The notes beneath the pieces are model-generated. The model searched no databases. It was not told the DNA's origin and saw only the letters and a list, made by a program, of their open reading frames with translations. Shown here piece by piece: positions 32,131 through 41,535 of a stretch of DNA of 64,000 bases; the first letter of the stretch is position 1, and each line of letters begins with the position of its first letter. Source of the stretch: Acidobacteriota bacterium. Lineage in GTDB: Bacteria; Acidobacteriota; Vicinamibacteria; Vicinamibacterales; UBA2999. Location: NCBI GenBank assembly GCA_013140775.1, contig JABFSA010000061.1, positions 1-64,000 of the forward strand, read 5' to 3'. The position numbers were made by a program, and so were the translations under genes.

Positions 32131-32751
32131 GTGATTGAGACGCCTGAAACCAGTCGTTTCAGCTTGTCCCAACTCGAATTTCTACCATGTTGTGAAAAAA
32201 GGATCAAGCATCTGAACGTCTCGTCAGTAATAGTCAGCAATCGCAGTCTTGCTTTGATCTGGCCTGGCCCTCGCGTAGAATCCCTGCGGTTTCGAGCACA
32301 TCCTTTGAGCGACAGAAAATACCGCATTCGCGGCTATCAGGACGACGACCGGGACCGGCCCCAGAAGCCAGCCGGACCCCGCCCGGCTCCAGAGCCCGGT
32401 GCGCCAGCCGGCGCCCGCCGCATTTCACAGGATGGGCCGCGAAATATCAACATGCCGGGGTTCAGGCAGGTTGTCCGATGCTCGCGGTGTGGCGCGGTCA
32501 TCGAGGAGTCCGTAGGCCTCGAAAGCCGGTGCCAGCGGTGCGGCACCGAACTCCACGCCTGCTCGCAGTGCGCCTCTTTCGACCCAGGAAGCCGCTTCGA
32601 GTGCATGCAACCCATCACCGTGCGGGTCTCCTCGAAAGGGGCCAAGAACAGCTGCTCCTCCTTTGAGCCGCGCACAACCGTCGAGCGTGAAACGACCACG
32701 CCCCGCGTCGATGACGCCCGCAAGGCGTTCGACGATCTCTTCAAGTTTTAG
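32131..32751 (+). CDS. Hypothetical zinc-ribbon protein
   Basis: CSRCGAVIEESVGLESRCQRCGTELHACSQCASFDPGSRFECMQPI; conserved-looking C-terminal half, N-terminal start uncertain. Confidence 0.55.
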   Translation: MIETPETSRFSLSQLEFLPCCEKRIKHLNVSSVIVSNRSLALIWPGPRVESLRFRAHPLSDRKYRIRGYQDDDRDRPQKPAGPRPAPEPGAPAGARRISQDGPRNINMPGFRQVVRCSRCGAVIEESVGLESRCQRCGTELHACSQCASFDPGSRFECMQPITVRVSSKGAKNSCSSFEPRTTVERETTTPRVDDARKAFDDLFKF

Positions 32752-32756
32752 TCTCT

Positions 32757-32784
32757 AGAGACCAGAGACTAGCGACCAAAGACT
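32757..32784. repeat. Tandem heptamer array (AGAGACC AGAGACT AGCGACC AAAGACT) with palindromic head GTCTCTAGAGAC (32751-32762)
   Basis: Read directly; 7-bp period immediately after the stop codon of the zinc-ribbon gene. Confidence 0.75.
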
Positions 32785-32871
32785 ACAGAACTGCACAGAT
32801 CCTCCCGATATTGCGGGGGCACGGCACGCCGGGCGTTCCCCCGGTCTCGCTGGCGGAAAGCGGATGAGCTC

Positions 32872-33678
32872 GTGGCGGCGGTGAATCGCGTTGCGAAAAG
32901 CAGTCTCCGGCGAGGGGAGGTCCGTTCGACTGACTCTCCAGCCACACCCCTGGACGATGCCGATGCGGTGATGGTGCGCGTCGCCCTGACCGTAGAGGGG
33001 CGCGACCCTGGCACCGCTGAACATTGCCGCCGGCTCTCGAATTACGCCACAGCGCTGGGACAGCGGATTGGACTTGGCGCGGACGACCTTGCCGCGCTCC
33101 GTCAGGGGGGCTATCTGCACGACATCGGCAAGATCGCGATTCCCGCGGCGGTTCTCCAAAAACGCGGCGCCCTGTCGAGGGACGAGCGCACGCTGGTCGA
33201 GCAGCACACCCTGATCGGGGATCGTTTTTGCGCAGCCGTCCCTGCTCTTCAGCACGTTCGCCCGATCGTCCGGCACCACCACGAACGCCTTGATGGCAGC
33301 GGGTATCCGGACGGGCTGCGCGGCGACGAGATCCCGTTGCTCGCGCGCATTGTCGGCATTGTCGACGTGTTCGACGCGCTGATGGCCGCGCGGCCCTACA
33401 AGGATGCGATGCCGTTCGATCGCGCGGCGGAAGTCCTGCAACTGGAAGCGACGCGTGGCTGGCGCTGTGTCGACCTCGTCAGCACATTCCTGAATATGGT
33501 CGCTTGTGACGGAGTTCTCACATCGCCCGGCGGAGCGATCGAGGCTGGCGGAGGGAGAGGGATTCGAACCCCCGGAACCCTTCCGGGTTCAACGGTTTTC
33601 AAGACCGCCGCCTTCAACCACTCGGCCATCCCTCCGCATCGAACGACGCCGGTGGCTGCCCACGCGGCGGGCTCGTAG
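32872..33678 (+). CDS. HD-GYP domain phosphohydrolase (C-terminal about 40 codons are antisense to tRNA-Ser)
   Basis: GYLHDIGKIAIP, LVEQHTLIGDRFC, VRHHHERLDGSGYPDGLRGDEIPLLARIVGIVDVFDAL. Confidence 0.8.
   Translation: MAAVNRVAKSSLRRGEVRSTDSPATPLDDADAVMVRVALTVEGRDPGTAEHCRRLSNYATALGQRIGLGADDLAALRQGGYLHDIGKIAIPAAVLQKRGALSRDERTLVEQHTLIGDRFCAAVPALQHVRPIVRHHHERLDGSGYPDGLRGDEIPLLARIVGIVDVFDALMAARPYKDAMPFDRAAEVLQLEATRGWRCVDLVSTFLNMVACDGVLTSPGGAIEAGGGRGIRTPGTLPGSTVFKTAAFNHSAIPPHRTTPVAAHAAGS
33546..33635 (-). tRNA. tRNA-Ser (anticodon TGA), CCA encoded
   Basis: Reverse complement GGAGGGATGGCCGAGTGGTTGAAGGCGGCGGTCTTGAAAACCGTTGAACCCGGAAGGGTTCCGGGGGTTCGAATCCCTCTCCCTCCGCCA: 7-bp acceptor, long variable arm, TTCGAAT T-loop. 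Confidence 0.97.
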
Positions 33679-33746
33679 ATCGCCGATCGTCGCAGCTTTG
33701 GGTGTCGAATAGCAAGGCGCCCCGCGGTCATCCGTGTACATGACAA

Positions 33747-33768
33747 TGGCGGCCATCGCTGGCCGCCA
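33747..33768 (-). terminator. Terminator-like hairpin downstream of the PEP-CTERM gene
   Basis: TGGCGGCCA-TCGC-TGGCCGCCA, perfect 9-bp stem. Confidence 0.5.
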
Positions 33769-33802
33769 CTGTTGACCTTCCGCGAGCGTAACCGACTTGA
33801 GG

Positions 33803-34612
33803 TTAGGCCTGCTGTCTGAACCGTCTACGGAGCCCCGCAATGGCGCCAGCGCCCAGGAGCGTGAGCAACGTCGGTTCCGGAGCGACACCCGAGACACTCG
33901 TTACGCTGGTTGGCGTCGAGGTACTGGTAGTTGACGTGGTCGGTTTGCACTTGTTCGTGCTGTTGATACACACGTTGTCGATACCGATCGTTGGTGGCCA
34001 GTCGATGAAGCGGAGGCCATTCACAGGAGTGGCAAAGCTGAAGGATACCTGCGCCGGGGCTTTCTGCGCCGACTTCTCGCTATTCGTCAACGGCGACCGG
34101 TCGTTCGGATCCACCGGGAAGGCACCGTAGGCCTTCAGCCATTCCGTGCTCTGACTGACATACTTGTTGGTCGAAGTCGTGAACGTGAAGTCTGGGAACC
34201 CCGACGAACAAGCGCCCACGCTGCACGAATCGTCCGGAAAAATCTGGTAGTCGAACGTGATGTTGGAGATCGTCAACCCAGTGAAGAGCATCTGGATCTG
34301 GGTGGTTCCCCACGAGTACAGGAACGTGTCGTTGGCGCCGCCATGCGACACCCCGCCATCCTCGGTTCCGAGGGTCAAAGACACGCCACCGGGTCCGATG
34401 ACGTGACCTTCGCCGTTGTAGGTCTTCGTCGCGGTGGAACCAGTCAAGGCGACCGACTTTCCGGCCCCGAGTACCCCGTTCATGTAGGTCTGGACCGTAG
34501 TGTTGTTCGCGTCGTTCGCAAGCGAATTAAAGTCGAACAGAATTCCGTCCGCGTATGCAGGTCCACTCCCGAGCACCAGGGACAGGATGGTCCCTACCAC
34601 GTATTTCTTCAT
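33803..34612 (-). CDS. PEP-CTERM sorting domain-containing secreted protein
   Basis: Signal peptide MKKYVVGTILSLVLGSGPAYA; C-terminus VAPEPTLLTLLGAGAIAGLRRRFRQQA after a Ser/Thr-rich linker. Start set at ATG 34612. Confidence 0.85.
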   Translation of the reverse strand: MKKYVVGTILSLVLGSGPAYADGILFDFNSLANDANNTTVQTYMNGVLGAGKSVALTGSTATKTYNGEGHVIGPGGVSLTLGTEDGGVSHGGANDTFLYSWGTTQIQMLFTGLTISNITFDYQIFPDDSCSVGACSSGFPDFTFTTSTNKYVSQSTEWLKAYGAFPVDPNDRSPLTNSEKSAQKAPAQVSFSFATPVNGLRFIDWPPTIGIDNVCINSTNKCKPTTSTTSTSTPTSVTSVSGVAPEPTLLTLLGAGAIAGLRRRFRQQA

Positions 34613-34888
34613 ATGAGTCCGTCTCCCCAAGCTCAGCATGAGCACCGGCCTCTTGAGCAAGTCTTGTGCCTGTTTGAATCTAGGCGCGTACGCTCGGTTA
34701 TGAGGCGTTCTTAGAGATCTTGCGGCAATCGATCAAATGGGCCCACCAAAAAGGCTTCCAATCGAAGACCTTTATGTCTCCCAAGCGCCTTCCGGCGCGA
34801 CTTCCCCCGGGTTCGAACCTGCAGTTCCTTGGGCTGAGGGCGTTCAGGGCCCGTTCGCAACGCTCAGCTATGATGAGCGGCATCCGAG

Positions 34889-35812
34889 ATGTCCCCGAGC
34901 GGCTCCGAGATCACTCCAGACCAGTTCCGAAAGCTGACACGCGAACTCGAGAACTTTCGTGACATTGCTCAGCAGCTCGTCCCGCTGCCGGGCGAGATCC
35001 CCACGATTCCCGGTTTCGATATCTGGGGCGGCGCGCTCCCGTTGGCCGGGCCGGTAGGCGGCGACCACATTACCTACATCGACTTCAAGAAGCGGTTCGA
35101 TCTGCCGGCCCGGATCAACCAGGCGCGCGAGGCAGGACGTCCCGACGTCGTGGAGAACCTCACGCGCTGTCAACACACCGGTGGAATCGCCCTCATCGAC
35201 GTATCGGGCCATCGGATGACCGACGCGTTGCTCGCCGCAATGCTGCATCAGGCGTTCCTGCTCGGCGCGCTGTATGAGTTGGACCGCTTCGGGCAGATCA
35301 CGCGGCACCTGTTCGAGAATCTCAACACACGCTTCTATCAATCTTCAGGGACGAACAAGTTCGTCTCGTTCATCTACGGAGAGATCTCCGAAGATGCCAA
35401 GTTCCGGTTTCTCTCGGCCGGGCAACCCTATCCGTCGGTCTTTTCCTATCGACACGGCCGATTCATGGAGGTCAGCCCGCACCTCTGCCTGTCGTTCCCC
35501 CCTCTCGGAATGCTGCCGTCATTCAATGTCATAGACAGGAACACGACCGAGAGCGTGCTGGGATTCAAAGAGGGTTACGAGATCAATGAATGGACGCTGA
35601 TGGGCCGGGGAGACATCCTTTTGCTCCACAGCGACGGACTGACCGAGCACAGCGGCCCGAATGGAGCGTACGCGCCTCAACGACTCGAGCAGACGCTTCG
35701 CGACGTCAAAGACCTCGGCGCGCGGCACATCTTTGACGCGATTACGCATGACCTCGCGGTCTTTGCCACACCAACAGACGACATCAGCCTCGTCGTCATC
35801 AAACGCACCTGA
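34889..35812 (+). CDS. SpoIIE/RsbU-type PP2C family protein phosphatase
   Basis: 307 aa; PGFDIWGGALPLAGPVGGDHITYIDF, GGIALIDVSGHRMTDALLAAMLHQAF, DILLLHSDGLTEH, DDISLVVIKR. Confidence 0.8.
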   Translation: MSPSGSEITPDQFRKLTRELENFRDIAQQLVPLPGEIPTIPGFDIWGGALPLAGPVGGDHITYIDFKKRFDLPARINQAREAGRPDVVENLTRCQHTGGIALIDVSGHRMTDALLAAMLHQAFLLGALYELDRFGQITRHLFENLNTRFYQSSGTNKFVSFIYGEISEDAKFRFLSAGQPYPSVFSYRHGRFMEVSPHLCLSFPPLGMLPSFNVIDRNTTESVLGFKEGYEINEWTLMGRGDILLLHSDGLTEHSGPNGAYAPQRLEQTLRDVKDLGARHIFDAITHDLAVFATPTDDISLVVIKRT

Positions 35813-35899
35813 CTCGACGTCGTCCAACGGACGTGAAGGGTTTGACGCCTTTCGCTGATCCGACGTATAACCCGCTAGCTTTCTTCAGAAGGAGCTTCG

Positions 35900-36352
35900 A
35901 TGACCAATCCCGTGACCACGCGTGGCCAAGCCGACCTGAGCTGGCAGTCTGATACCGCGCTCGCCTACGCGATTTTCAGGCTGACGTTCGGCGTCAATCT
36001 GATGCTGCGTGGAATCGATCGCGTCTTCATCATGGGGCTGGACAACTTCGGCAACGGCATGGTCAAGCAATTCGAAATGACGTGGCTCGGCCCGGCGATG
36101 ATTCAACCGTTTGCGCACACGATCCCCTGGATTGAGATGGCGATGGGGGCGCTGATCCTCGTGGGACTGTTCACGCGGCCCGCGCTGGTCGTCGGCGGTC
36201 TGATGATGGCGAGCCTCACGTTCGGGACGATGTTCCTGCGGAACTTTGACCTGGCCTGGCTCCAGTTGACGTACGCGATCGCCTTCTTCCTGCTGCTGGC
36301 AACGCGATCCTGGAACGTGATTTCGCTAGACCGGATGCTCGGGAAGTCTTAA
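35900..36352 (+). CDS. DoxX-like membrane protein
   Basis: 150 aa; four TM-like segments, FRLTFGVNLMLRGIDR, WIEMAMGALILVGLFTRPALVVGGLMMASLTFGTM. Confidence 0.75.
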   Translation: MTNPVTTRGQADLSWQSDTALAYAIFRLTFGVNLMLRGIDRVFIMGLDNFGNGMVKQFEMTWLGPAMIQPFAHTIPWIEMAMGALILVGLFTRPALVVGGLMMASLTFGTMFLRNFDLAWLQLTYAIAFFLLLATRSWNVISLDRMLGKS

Positions 36353-36358
36353 CGCGTT

Positions 36359-37648
36359 CTACGTTCTCTTTCTGATAATGCTCTGGCCGTCCATGTACGG
36401 CCGGAGCGCTTCGGGAATCACCACCGACCCGTCTTCCTGCTGGTAGTTCTCCAGAATCGCAATCAGCGTTCGACCAACAGCCAGACCAGATCCGTTCAAG
36501 GTATGGGCGAAGTCGGCCTTCCCTGCACCGGTCGGGCGGAACTTGATGTTCGCGCGGCGCGCCTGAAACGCTTCGGTGTTGCTGCAGGAAGAAATCTCGC
36601 GGAACGTGTTCTGGCTGGGCAGCCACACTTCGATGTCGTAGGTCTTCGCGGACGCAAACCCCATGTCGCCCGTGGAGAGCAGCATCGTCCTGAACGGCAG
36701 TCCCAGACGTTTCAGCACTTCTTCGGCGTTGCCCGTCAACCGCTCGAGTTCGTTGTGAGATTCCTCGGGCGTGGAGAAAACCATCAGTTCGACCTTGTCG
36801 AACTGATGCTGGCGGATCAGGCCTCGAACATCGGCGCCGTAGGATCCTGCCTCACTCCGAAAACATGGCGTGTAGGCGGTGTAACGAATCGGCAGCGTTC
36901 TGCCGTCCAGAATCTCGCCGCGGTGCATGTTGGTGAGAGGGACTTCCGCGGTGGGCACCATGTAGAGATCCCACTCGCCAGCAATCTTGAACAGATCCGC
37001 TTCGAACTTCGGGAGGTTGCCGGTGCCGGTGAGCGATGCCGTATTCGCCATGAACGGCGGCTCGACTTCCGTATAGCCATGTTCTCGTGTGTGCAGGTCG
37101 AGCATGAAATTGATCAATGCTCGCGCCAGCCTCGCACCGGCGCCGATGAGAACGGTAAATCGCGCGCCCGCAATCTTGGTGCCTCGCTCGAAATCGATGA
37201 TGCCGAGTGCCGGACCCAGGTCCCAGTGGGCCTGTGGTGTAAAGGCGAAGCTTCCTGGAGTTCCGTGCCGGCGCACTTCGGCATTGTCTGCGGCGCTCTT
37301 GCCCACCGGAACGCTCGCGTGAGGAAGATTCGGGATCATCAGGAGGCCGCGCGTTCGTCGTTCCTCGACGGATTCGAGCACGGCGCCGAGTTCCTTGATC
37401 TGTTGAGCACGCTGCCGGCTGGCTTCCTGAATGGCGGTGACGTCCTGCCCGCTGCGCTTCGCGCGAGCGACCTCTTCCCCTGCGGAGTTCTGGTCGCGCT
37501 TCAAGCCTTCGAGTTCTGGAAGCAGCTTGCGTCGTTCGGCCTCGAGGCCCACCAACGCATCGAGCTCAGCATCCAGATTCGCACCTCGCTGACGGAGGGC
37601 GGTCCGGATCACTTCAACGTTGTCGCGAAAAAGCGCGGGATCGATCAT
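36359..37648 (-). CDS. serS: Serine--tRNA ligase
   Basis: 429 aa; [22 protein letters not shown], class II motifs [78 protein letters not shown]. Confidence 0.97.
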   Translation of the reverse strand: MIDPALFRDNVEVIRTALRQRGANLDAELDALVGLEAERRKLLPELEGLKRDQNSAGEEVARAKRSGQDVTAIQEASRQRAQQIKELGAVLESVEERRTRGLLMIPNLPHASVPVGKSAADNAEVRRHGTPGSFAFTPQAHWDLGPALGIIDFERGTKIAGARFTVLIGAGARLARALINFMLDLHTREHGYTEVEPPFMANTASLTGTGNLPKFEADLFKIAGEWDLYMVPTAEVPLTNMHRGEILDGRTLPIRYTAYTPCFRSEAGSYGADVRGLIRQHQFDKVELMVFSTPEESHNELERLTGNAEEVLKRLGLPFRTMLLSTGDMGFASAKTYDIEVWLPSQNTFREISSCSNTEAFQARRANIKFRPTGAGKADFAHTLNGSGLAVGRTLIAILENYQQEDGSVVIPEALRPYMDGQSIIRKRT

Positions 37649-37692
37649 CGTGTGTCGATCCTATAACAGCGTTCCTGGGGTACGATGCGCGG

Positions 37693-38589
37693 ATGGTCGC
37701 ACCCATACGAAAAGCGGTATTTCCTGCCGCGGGACTCGGGACTCGATTCCTGCCCGCCACGAAGGCTCAGCCAAAGGAAATGCTGGTGCTGGTGGACAAG
37801 CCAGTCATCCAGTACGGCGTCGAAGAGGCGGCGCAGTCCGGCGTTCCCAACATCATCATCGTCACCGGTCGCGGCAAGAACGCGATCGAGGATCACTTCG
37901 ACGTTGCGGTCGAGCTTGAAAGTTTTCTCACGCAGCGGGGAAAGACAGCTCAGCTCGAAGAGATCCGGAAGATCGCTCGCGCGATCAATGTGGCATACGT
38001 TCGTCAGGGTGAACCCCTCGGCCTCGGCCACGCGGTGCTCGTCACCAAGAATCTCGTCGGGAATGAACCCTTCGCGGTCATCCTGGGAGACGACGTCATT
38101 GACGCGAATCCGCCGGCGCTACGGCAGATGATCGACGTCTACGAACGGCTGGACGGTCCCGTCCTCGCTGTTGAGCGCGTCCCCAGGGAAGCTGTGTCGA
38201 GCTATGGCATCGTTGCGTTCGACGACACGGAGAACCTTGGCAAAGGCGTGTATCGCGTCAAGGATCTTGTGGAAAAGCCGCGCGTCGAAGACGCTCCGTC
38301 GAACCTGGCCATCATCGGCCGCTACATCCTGACGCCAGATATCTTTGCCGCACTTGAAGCGACGGCCAGCGATCGAACCGGTGAGATTCAGCTCACGGAC
38401 GGGCTGCGCCGGCTGTTGAAGGAACGCCCTATCTATGTGTGCGAAATCGACGGCGTGCGACACGACACGGGGAATAAACTCGGCTTTCTGAAAGCGCTGG
38501 TCTACTTCGCACTCCAACGCCCGGAGCTCGCCGTTCCGTTCCGGGAATACCTCGAGTCGCTGGATCTGAAGATCGGCGCGGGCCGCTAG
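37693..38589 (+). CDS. galU: UTP--glucose-1-phosphate uridylyltransferase
   Basis: 298 aa; IRKAVFPAAGLGTRFLPATKAQPKEMLVLVDKPVIQYGVEEA. Confidence 0.96.
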   Translation: MVAPIRKAVFPAAGLGTRFLPATKAQPKEMLVLVDKPVIQYGVEEAAQSGVPNIIIVTGRGKNAIEDHFDVAVELESFLTQRGKTAQLEEIRKIARAINVAYVRQGEPLGLGHAVLVTKNLVGNEPFAVILGDDVIDANPPALRQMIDVYERLDGPVLAVERVPREAVSSYGIVAFDDTENLGKGVYRVKDLVEKPRVEDAPSNLAIIGRYILTPDIFAALEATASDRTGEIQLTDGLRRLLKERPIYVCEIDGVRHDTGNKLGFLKALVYFALQRPELAVPFREYLESLDLKIGAGR

Positions 38590-38951
38590 TCCTTCGTCCC
38601 GGACGTCGGGGTAGATGAGGCCGCGGGCTTGGGGGCCGATTCTGTCTTCTCTGTCTTCGTCGAATCTGATTTCGAGTCCGACGATCCGCTGCTCTGCGCG
38701 GCGGCTCCGTCCGAGTTCGCGTCCTTCGATTTCTGGGACGACTTCTCGGACTTCCCGGACTCCCCACCCTGCCTCGCGTAATCCGTGATGTAGAAACCCG
38801 ATCCTTTGAACTGGATGGCGGGAGCAGACTGAAGGCGCCTGACTGGACCGCCCTGACAGTTGGGACAGCTCTCCACTGGAGGATCGGAAAACTTCCGGAT
38901 GAGTTCGAACCGGCGACCGCAGGCCTCGCACTCGTATTCGTAGAGCGGCAT
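38586..38951 (-). CDS. FmdB-type zinc ribbon protein
   Basis: MPLYEYECEACGRRFELIRKFSDPPVESCPNCQGGPVRRLQSAPAIQFKGSGFYITDY, low-complexity Ser/Lys tail. Confidence 0.92.
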   Translation of the reverse strand: MPLYEYECEACGRRFELIRKFSDPPVESCPNCQGGPVRRLQSAPAIQFKGSGFYITDYARQGGESGKSEKSSQKSKDANSDGAAAQSSGSSDSKSDSTKTEKTESAPKPAASSTPTSGTKD

Positions 38952-38954
38952 GGC

Positions 38955-40613
38955 TTAGACGAGCACCGGATCGGTTGACTCACCGAGCAGCAGGCGGCGC
39001 TGCGCCCAGAAGGGAGCATTGCCCTGGGCGAGCACGGCATCGTGGAAGGCGCGCATGGAGAACTTGCCGCCCTGCTGTTCCTTCCAGTCATGGCGCAGTT
39101 TCAACATCATCAGCTTTCCAATCGAGTACACGAGGTATGTCGGGTCGAAGGTGCCGCGCTCGGCTTCGCGCCGGGCCGTCGCTTCCTCGAGAAACGCTTC
39201 GTCCCGGAAAAACCGCATCCCCTGCTCTACCGAGAGGTCCTCACAGTGGAGCCGAATCGCAACCACGAATCGAGCAAGTCGCACGAGCGCTTCCGCCAGC
39301 TGTCCGAGCTTGAATGCCGAGTCGCCCTTTCGGAATCCCGCCTCCACCATCATGTGCTCACTGTAGTGCGCCCAGCCCTCGACAAATGACGCTGAGGCGA
39401 ACATGAGCGACTTGCGAACCTTCGAATCCACGCGCCGGAGGTGCTGATAGTGGAGAAAGTGTCCCGGGTAGACCTCGTGAATCGAAATATTCCAGAGCGT
39501 GGGCACATTGAAGTCGCGCATGTGCTCCTTCTGGCGCTCTGGTGACCAGGTCCGATCGACGTCCGTCAGATAGTAGTACGCCTGACTGGGCTTGCTTTCA
39601 AAGGGCCCCGGCGTCCACATGCTTGCGAAGGCCCACCGGTAGAACTCAGGCGATGGCGCGACAACGACCGGCTCGGATTCCGGGACCGACACGATCGACT
39701 GCCGCTGAAGAAATGAGAGGAGCTCAGCCAGTTGCTCGTTCGCTGTCGATACGAGCTGACCCGGCTGAGGGTGCTGTTCCTTGGCCTTTCGCCAGGCGGC
39801 AGTCGGGTCACCGCCGTTGAGTCGTCCGGCGACGGTTCGGAACTCCTCCTGGACCTCGTTCAGCTCCCGCAGTGCTATTGAAAGCAGCCGATCGGCGTCC
39901 AGGGTGACACCTTCTTCCAGTCTCAGCTTCTTTTCAAACGTTTCGCGACCCAGGCGGAACGAACCTCGCGCGCGCGGAGCCAGGTCCGTCTCAAGGTAGT
40001 CGATGAATCCCGAAATGGAGTGCGCGACTTCCGTGGACGCATCTGCCAGGTCGCCGAGGATGTGAAGGTCGTCGAGCCGGGAAAACGCTCTCGGCAAGTC
40101 GGCTTCAATGAACTTCAGCGTCCCCCGCCAGGTTTCGAGGCCGATCTTGACGAAAATCCCCGCCGACTCCCGGATGTTCTCTCGAGCCGCATCGACAAGC
40201 CTGGGCACCTGCCGGAGCTTCGAGACAATCCGGCGGGCCCGTTCAGCTTCCGGAGCATGGCCGAACAGTGCCTGGCCGGCGAGGCTTGCGCCTACGGCGT
40301 CGGCGTAGAGGTGCGGACTTCGTTCCCACGACCGAACGGTCTCGAGGTCGTGCATCCGGGCCTCGATGTTGGCCGCGACAATCGCATGTTCGATCTGCTC
40401 GACGGGCCGAAGACCAGCCGTCTCGATTTGCTGGAGGCGGCGGCCGAAGCCGGCGAGCGTCCGAAGGTGTGTATCTACCGCTGACCGGCTGAGGTCTTCG
40501 AGAAGGTCGTCGTGCTGGTGCACGCCATCCAGCGCGGCCTGGCTCGGGAGCACCTCATGAAGATAGGCGAGGTAGTCGTCAACAAAGTGCGGGAACGGCT
40601 CCGATAGGTACAT
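38955..40613 (-). CDS. DUF885 family protein (putative metallopeptidase-like)
   Basis: 552 aa; NISIHEVYPGHFLHYQHLRR, SFVEGWAHYSEHMMVE. Confidence 0.9.
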   Translation of the reverse strand: MYLSEPFPHFVDDYLAYLHEVLPSQAALDGVHQHDDLLEDLSRSAVDTHLRTLAGFGRRLQQIETAGLRPVEQIEHAIVAANIEARMHDLETVRSWERSPHLYADAVGASLAGQALFGHAPEAERARRIVSKLRQVPRLVDAARENIRESAGIFVKIGLETWRGTLKFIEADLPRAFSRLDDLHILGDLADASTEVAHSISGFIDYLETDLAPRARGSFRLGRETFEKKLRLEEGVTLDADRLLSIALRELNEVQEEFRTVAGRLNGGDPTAAWRKAKEQHPQPGQLVSTANEQLAELLSFLQRQSIVSVPESEPVVVAPSPEFYRWAFASMWTPGPFESKPSQAYYYLTDVDRTWSPERQKEHMRDFNVPTLWNISIHEVYPGHFLHYQHLRRVDSKVRKSLMFASASFVEGWAHYSEHMMVEAGFRKGDSAFKLGQLAEALVRLARFVVAIRLHCEDLSVEQGMRFFRDEAFLEEATARREAERGTFDPTYLVYSIGKLMMLKLRHDWKEQQGGKFSMRAFHDAVLAQGNAPFWAQRRLLLGESTDPVLV

Positions 40614-40692
40614 GCGTAGTCATGGCTGGCGCTCAGTGATTCGGCGACGACGCGAGCGCACATCTCGCAATGGTACAATAACTTTCGGCCCG

Positions 40693-41535
40693 ATGTCCGG
40701 CACGCTGTTCGTCGTCGCCACTCCGATCGGCAACCTCGAGGACATCACGCTGCGGGCCCTTCGGGTGCTGCGTGAAGCGGACCTGATTGCCGCAGAAGAC
40801 ACCCGAAGAACGGCGAAACTCCTGGCGCACTACGCGATCTCGACGCCCACCATCAGCTTTCACGAACACAATAGTCGCCAGCGTGTTCCGGAACTCATCG
40901 AGCGCCTCCAAGCTGGTGGCAAAGTGGCGCTGGTGAGCGATGCCGGCACCCCGGGGATAGCCGATCCTGGTATCGCACTGGTGCAGGCCTGCTGGGAGAA
41001 ATCGATTCCGATCGACCCCGTTCCTGGAGCTTCGGCTCCCCTTGCCGCAGCTGTCGCATCAGGGTTTCCGCTCGAGCCGTTGACCATCGTGGGCTTCGTC
41101 CCTGCACGGGCAAATGACAGAACAAGGTGGCTCCAGAGGCTCAGAGAGACGCCGTCAACCATTGTGTTCTTTGAATCGCCTCATCGGATTGAACGAACCC
41201 TTGCCGAATTGGCTGTTTATTTTGGCGATAGACCAATTTGCGTGGGCCGAGAGTTGACAAAGGTTCATCAGGAGCTCATTCGAGGGGATTCGGCATCTAT
41301 TATTGGTCGAATAACAAACCCTAAGGGTGAGTTCACAGTTGTTATAGGACCACAGACCGCGTCAACGTCCCTCACAGAGGCTCCACCAGACGAACAGATC
41401 TATAGTGAATTCTGTGGTTTGACCAATGAAGCCCCTAGTCGGCGGGCCGCCGTGGCGGAGCTGGCGACCAAGTATGGTCTTACGACCAAATATGTCTATT
41501 CGGCGATCGAACGCCTTCGCGGAGTGAATTCCTAG
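40693..41535 (+). CDS. rsmI: 16S rRNA (cytidine(1402)-2'-O)-methyltransferase
   Basis: MSGTLFVVATPIGNLEDITLRALRVLREADLIAAEDTRRTAKLL, VSDAGTPGIADPG, FFESPHRIERTLAEL. Start set at ATG 40693. Confidence 0.95.
   Translation: MSGTLFVVATPIGNLEDITLRALRVLREADLIAAEDTRRTAKLLAHYAISTPTISFHEHNSRQRVPELIERLQAGGKVALVSDAGTPGIADPGIALVQACWEKSIPIDPVPGASAPLAAAVASGFPLEPLTIVGFVPARANDRTRWLQRLRETPSTIVFFESPHRIERTLAELAVYFGDRPICVGRELTKVHQELIRGDSASIIGRITNPKGEFTVVIGPQTASTSLTEAPPDEQIYSEFCGLTNEAPSRRAAVAELATKYGLTTKYVYSAIERLRGVNS

Noticed and set aside
33396-33746. ORF containing GGMAEWLKAAVLKTVEPGRVPGVRIPLPPP (and 33506-33712 with EGEGFEPPEPFRVQRFSRPPPSTTRPSLR)
   Set aside because: Classic false translations of tRNA-Ser in sense/antisense frames.
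34806-34820. T-arm-like GGGTTCGAACC motif suggesting a tRNA
   Set aside because: No matching acceptor, D-arm or anticodon arm around it.
36503-37666. 387 aa plus-strand ORF antisense to serS
   Set aside because: Shadow of the conserved SerS frame.
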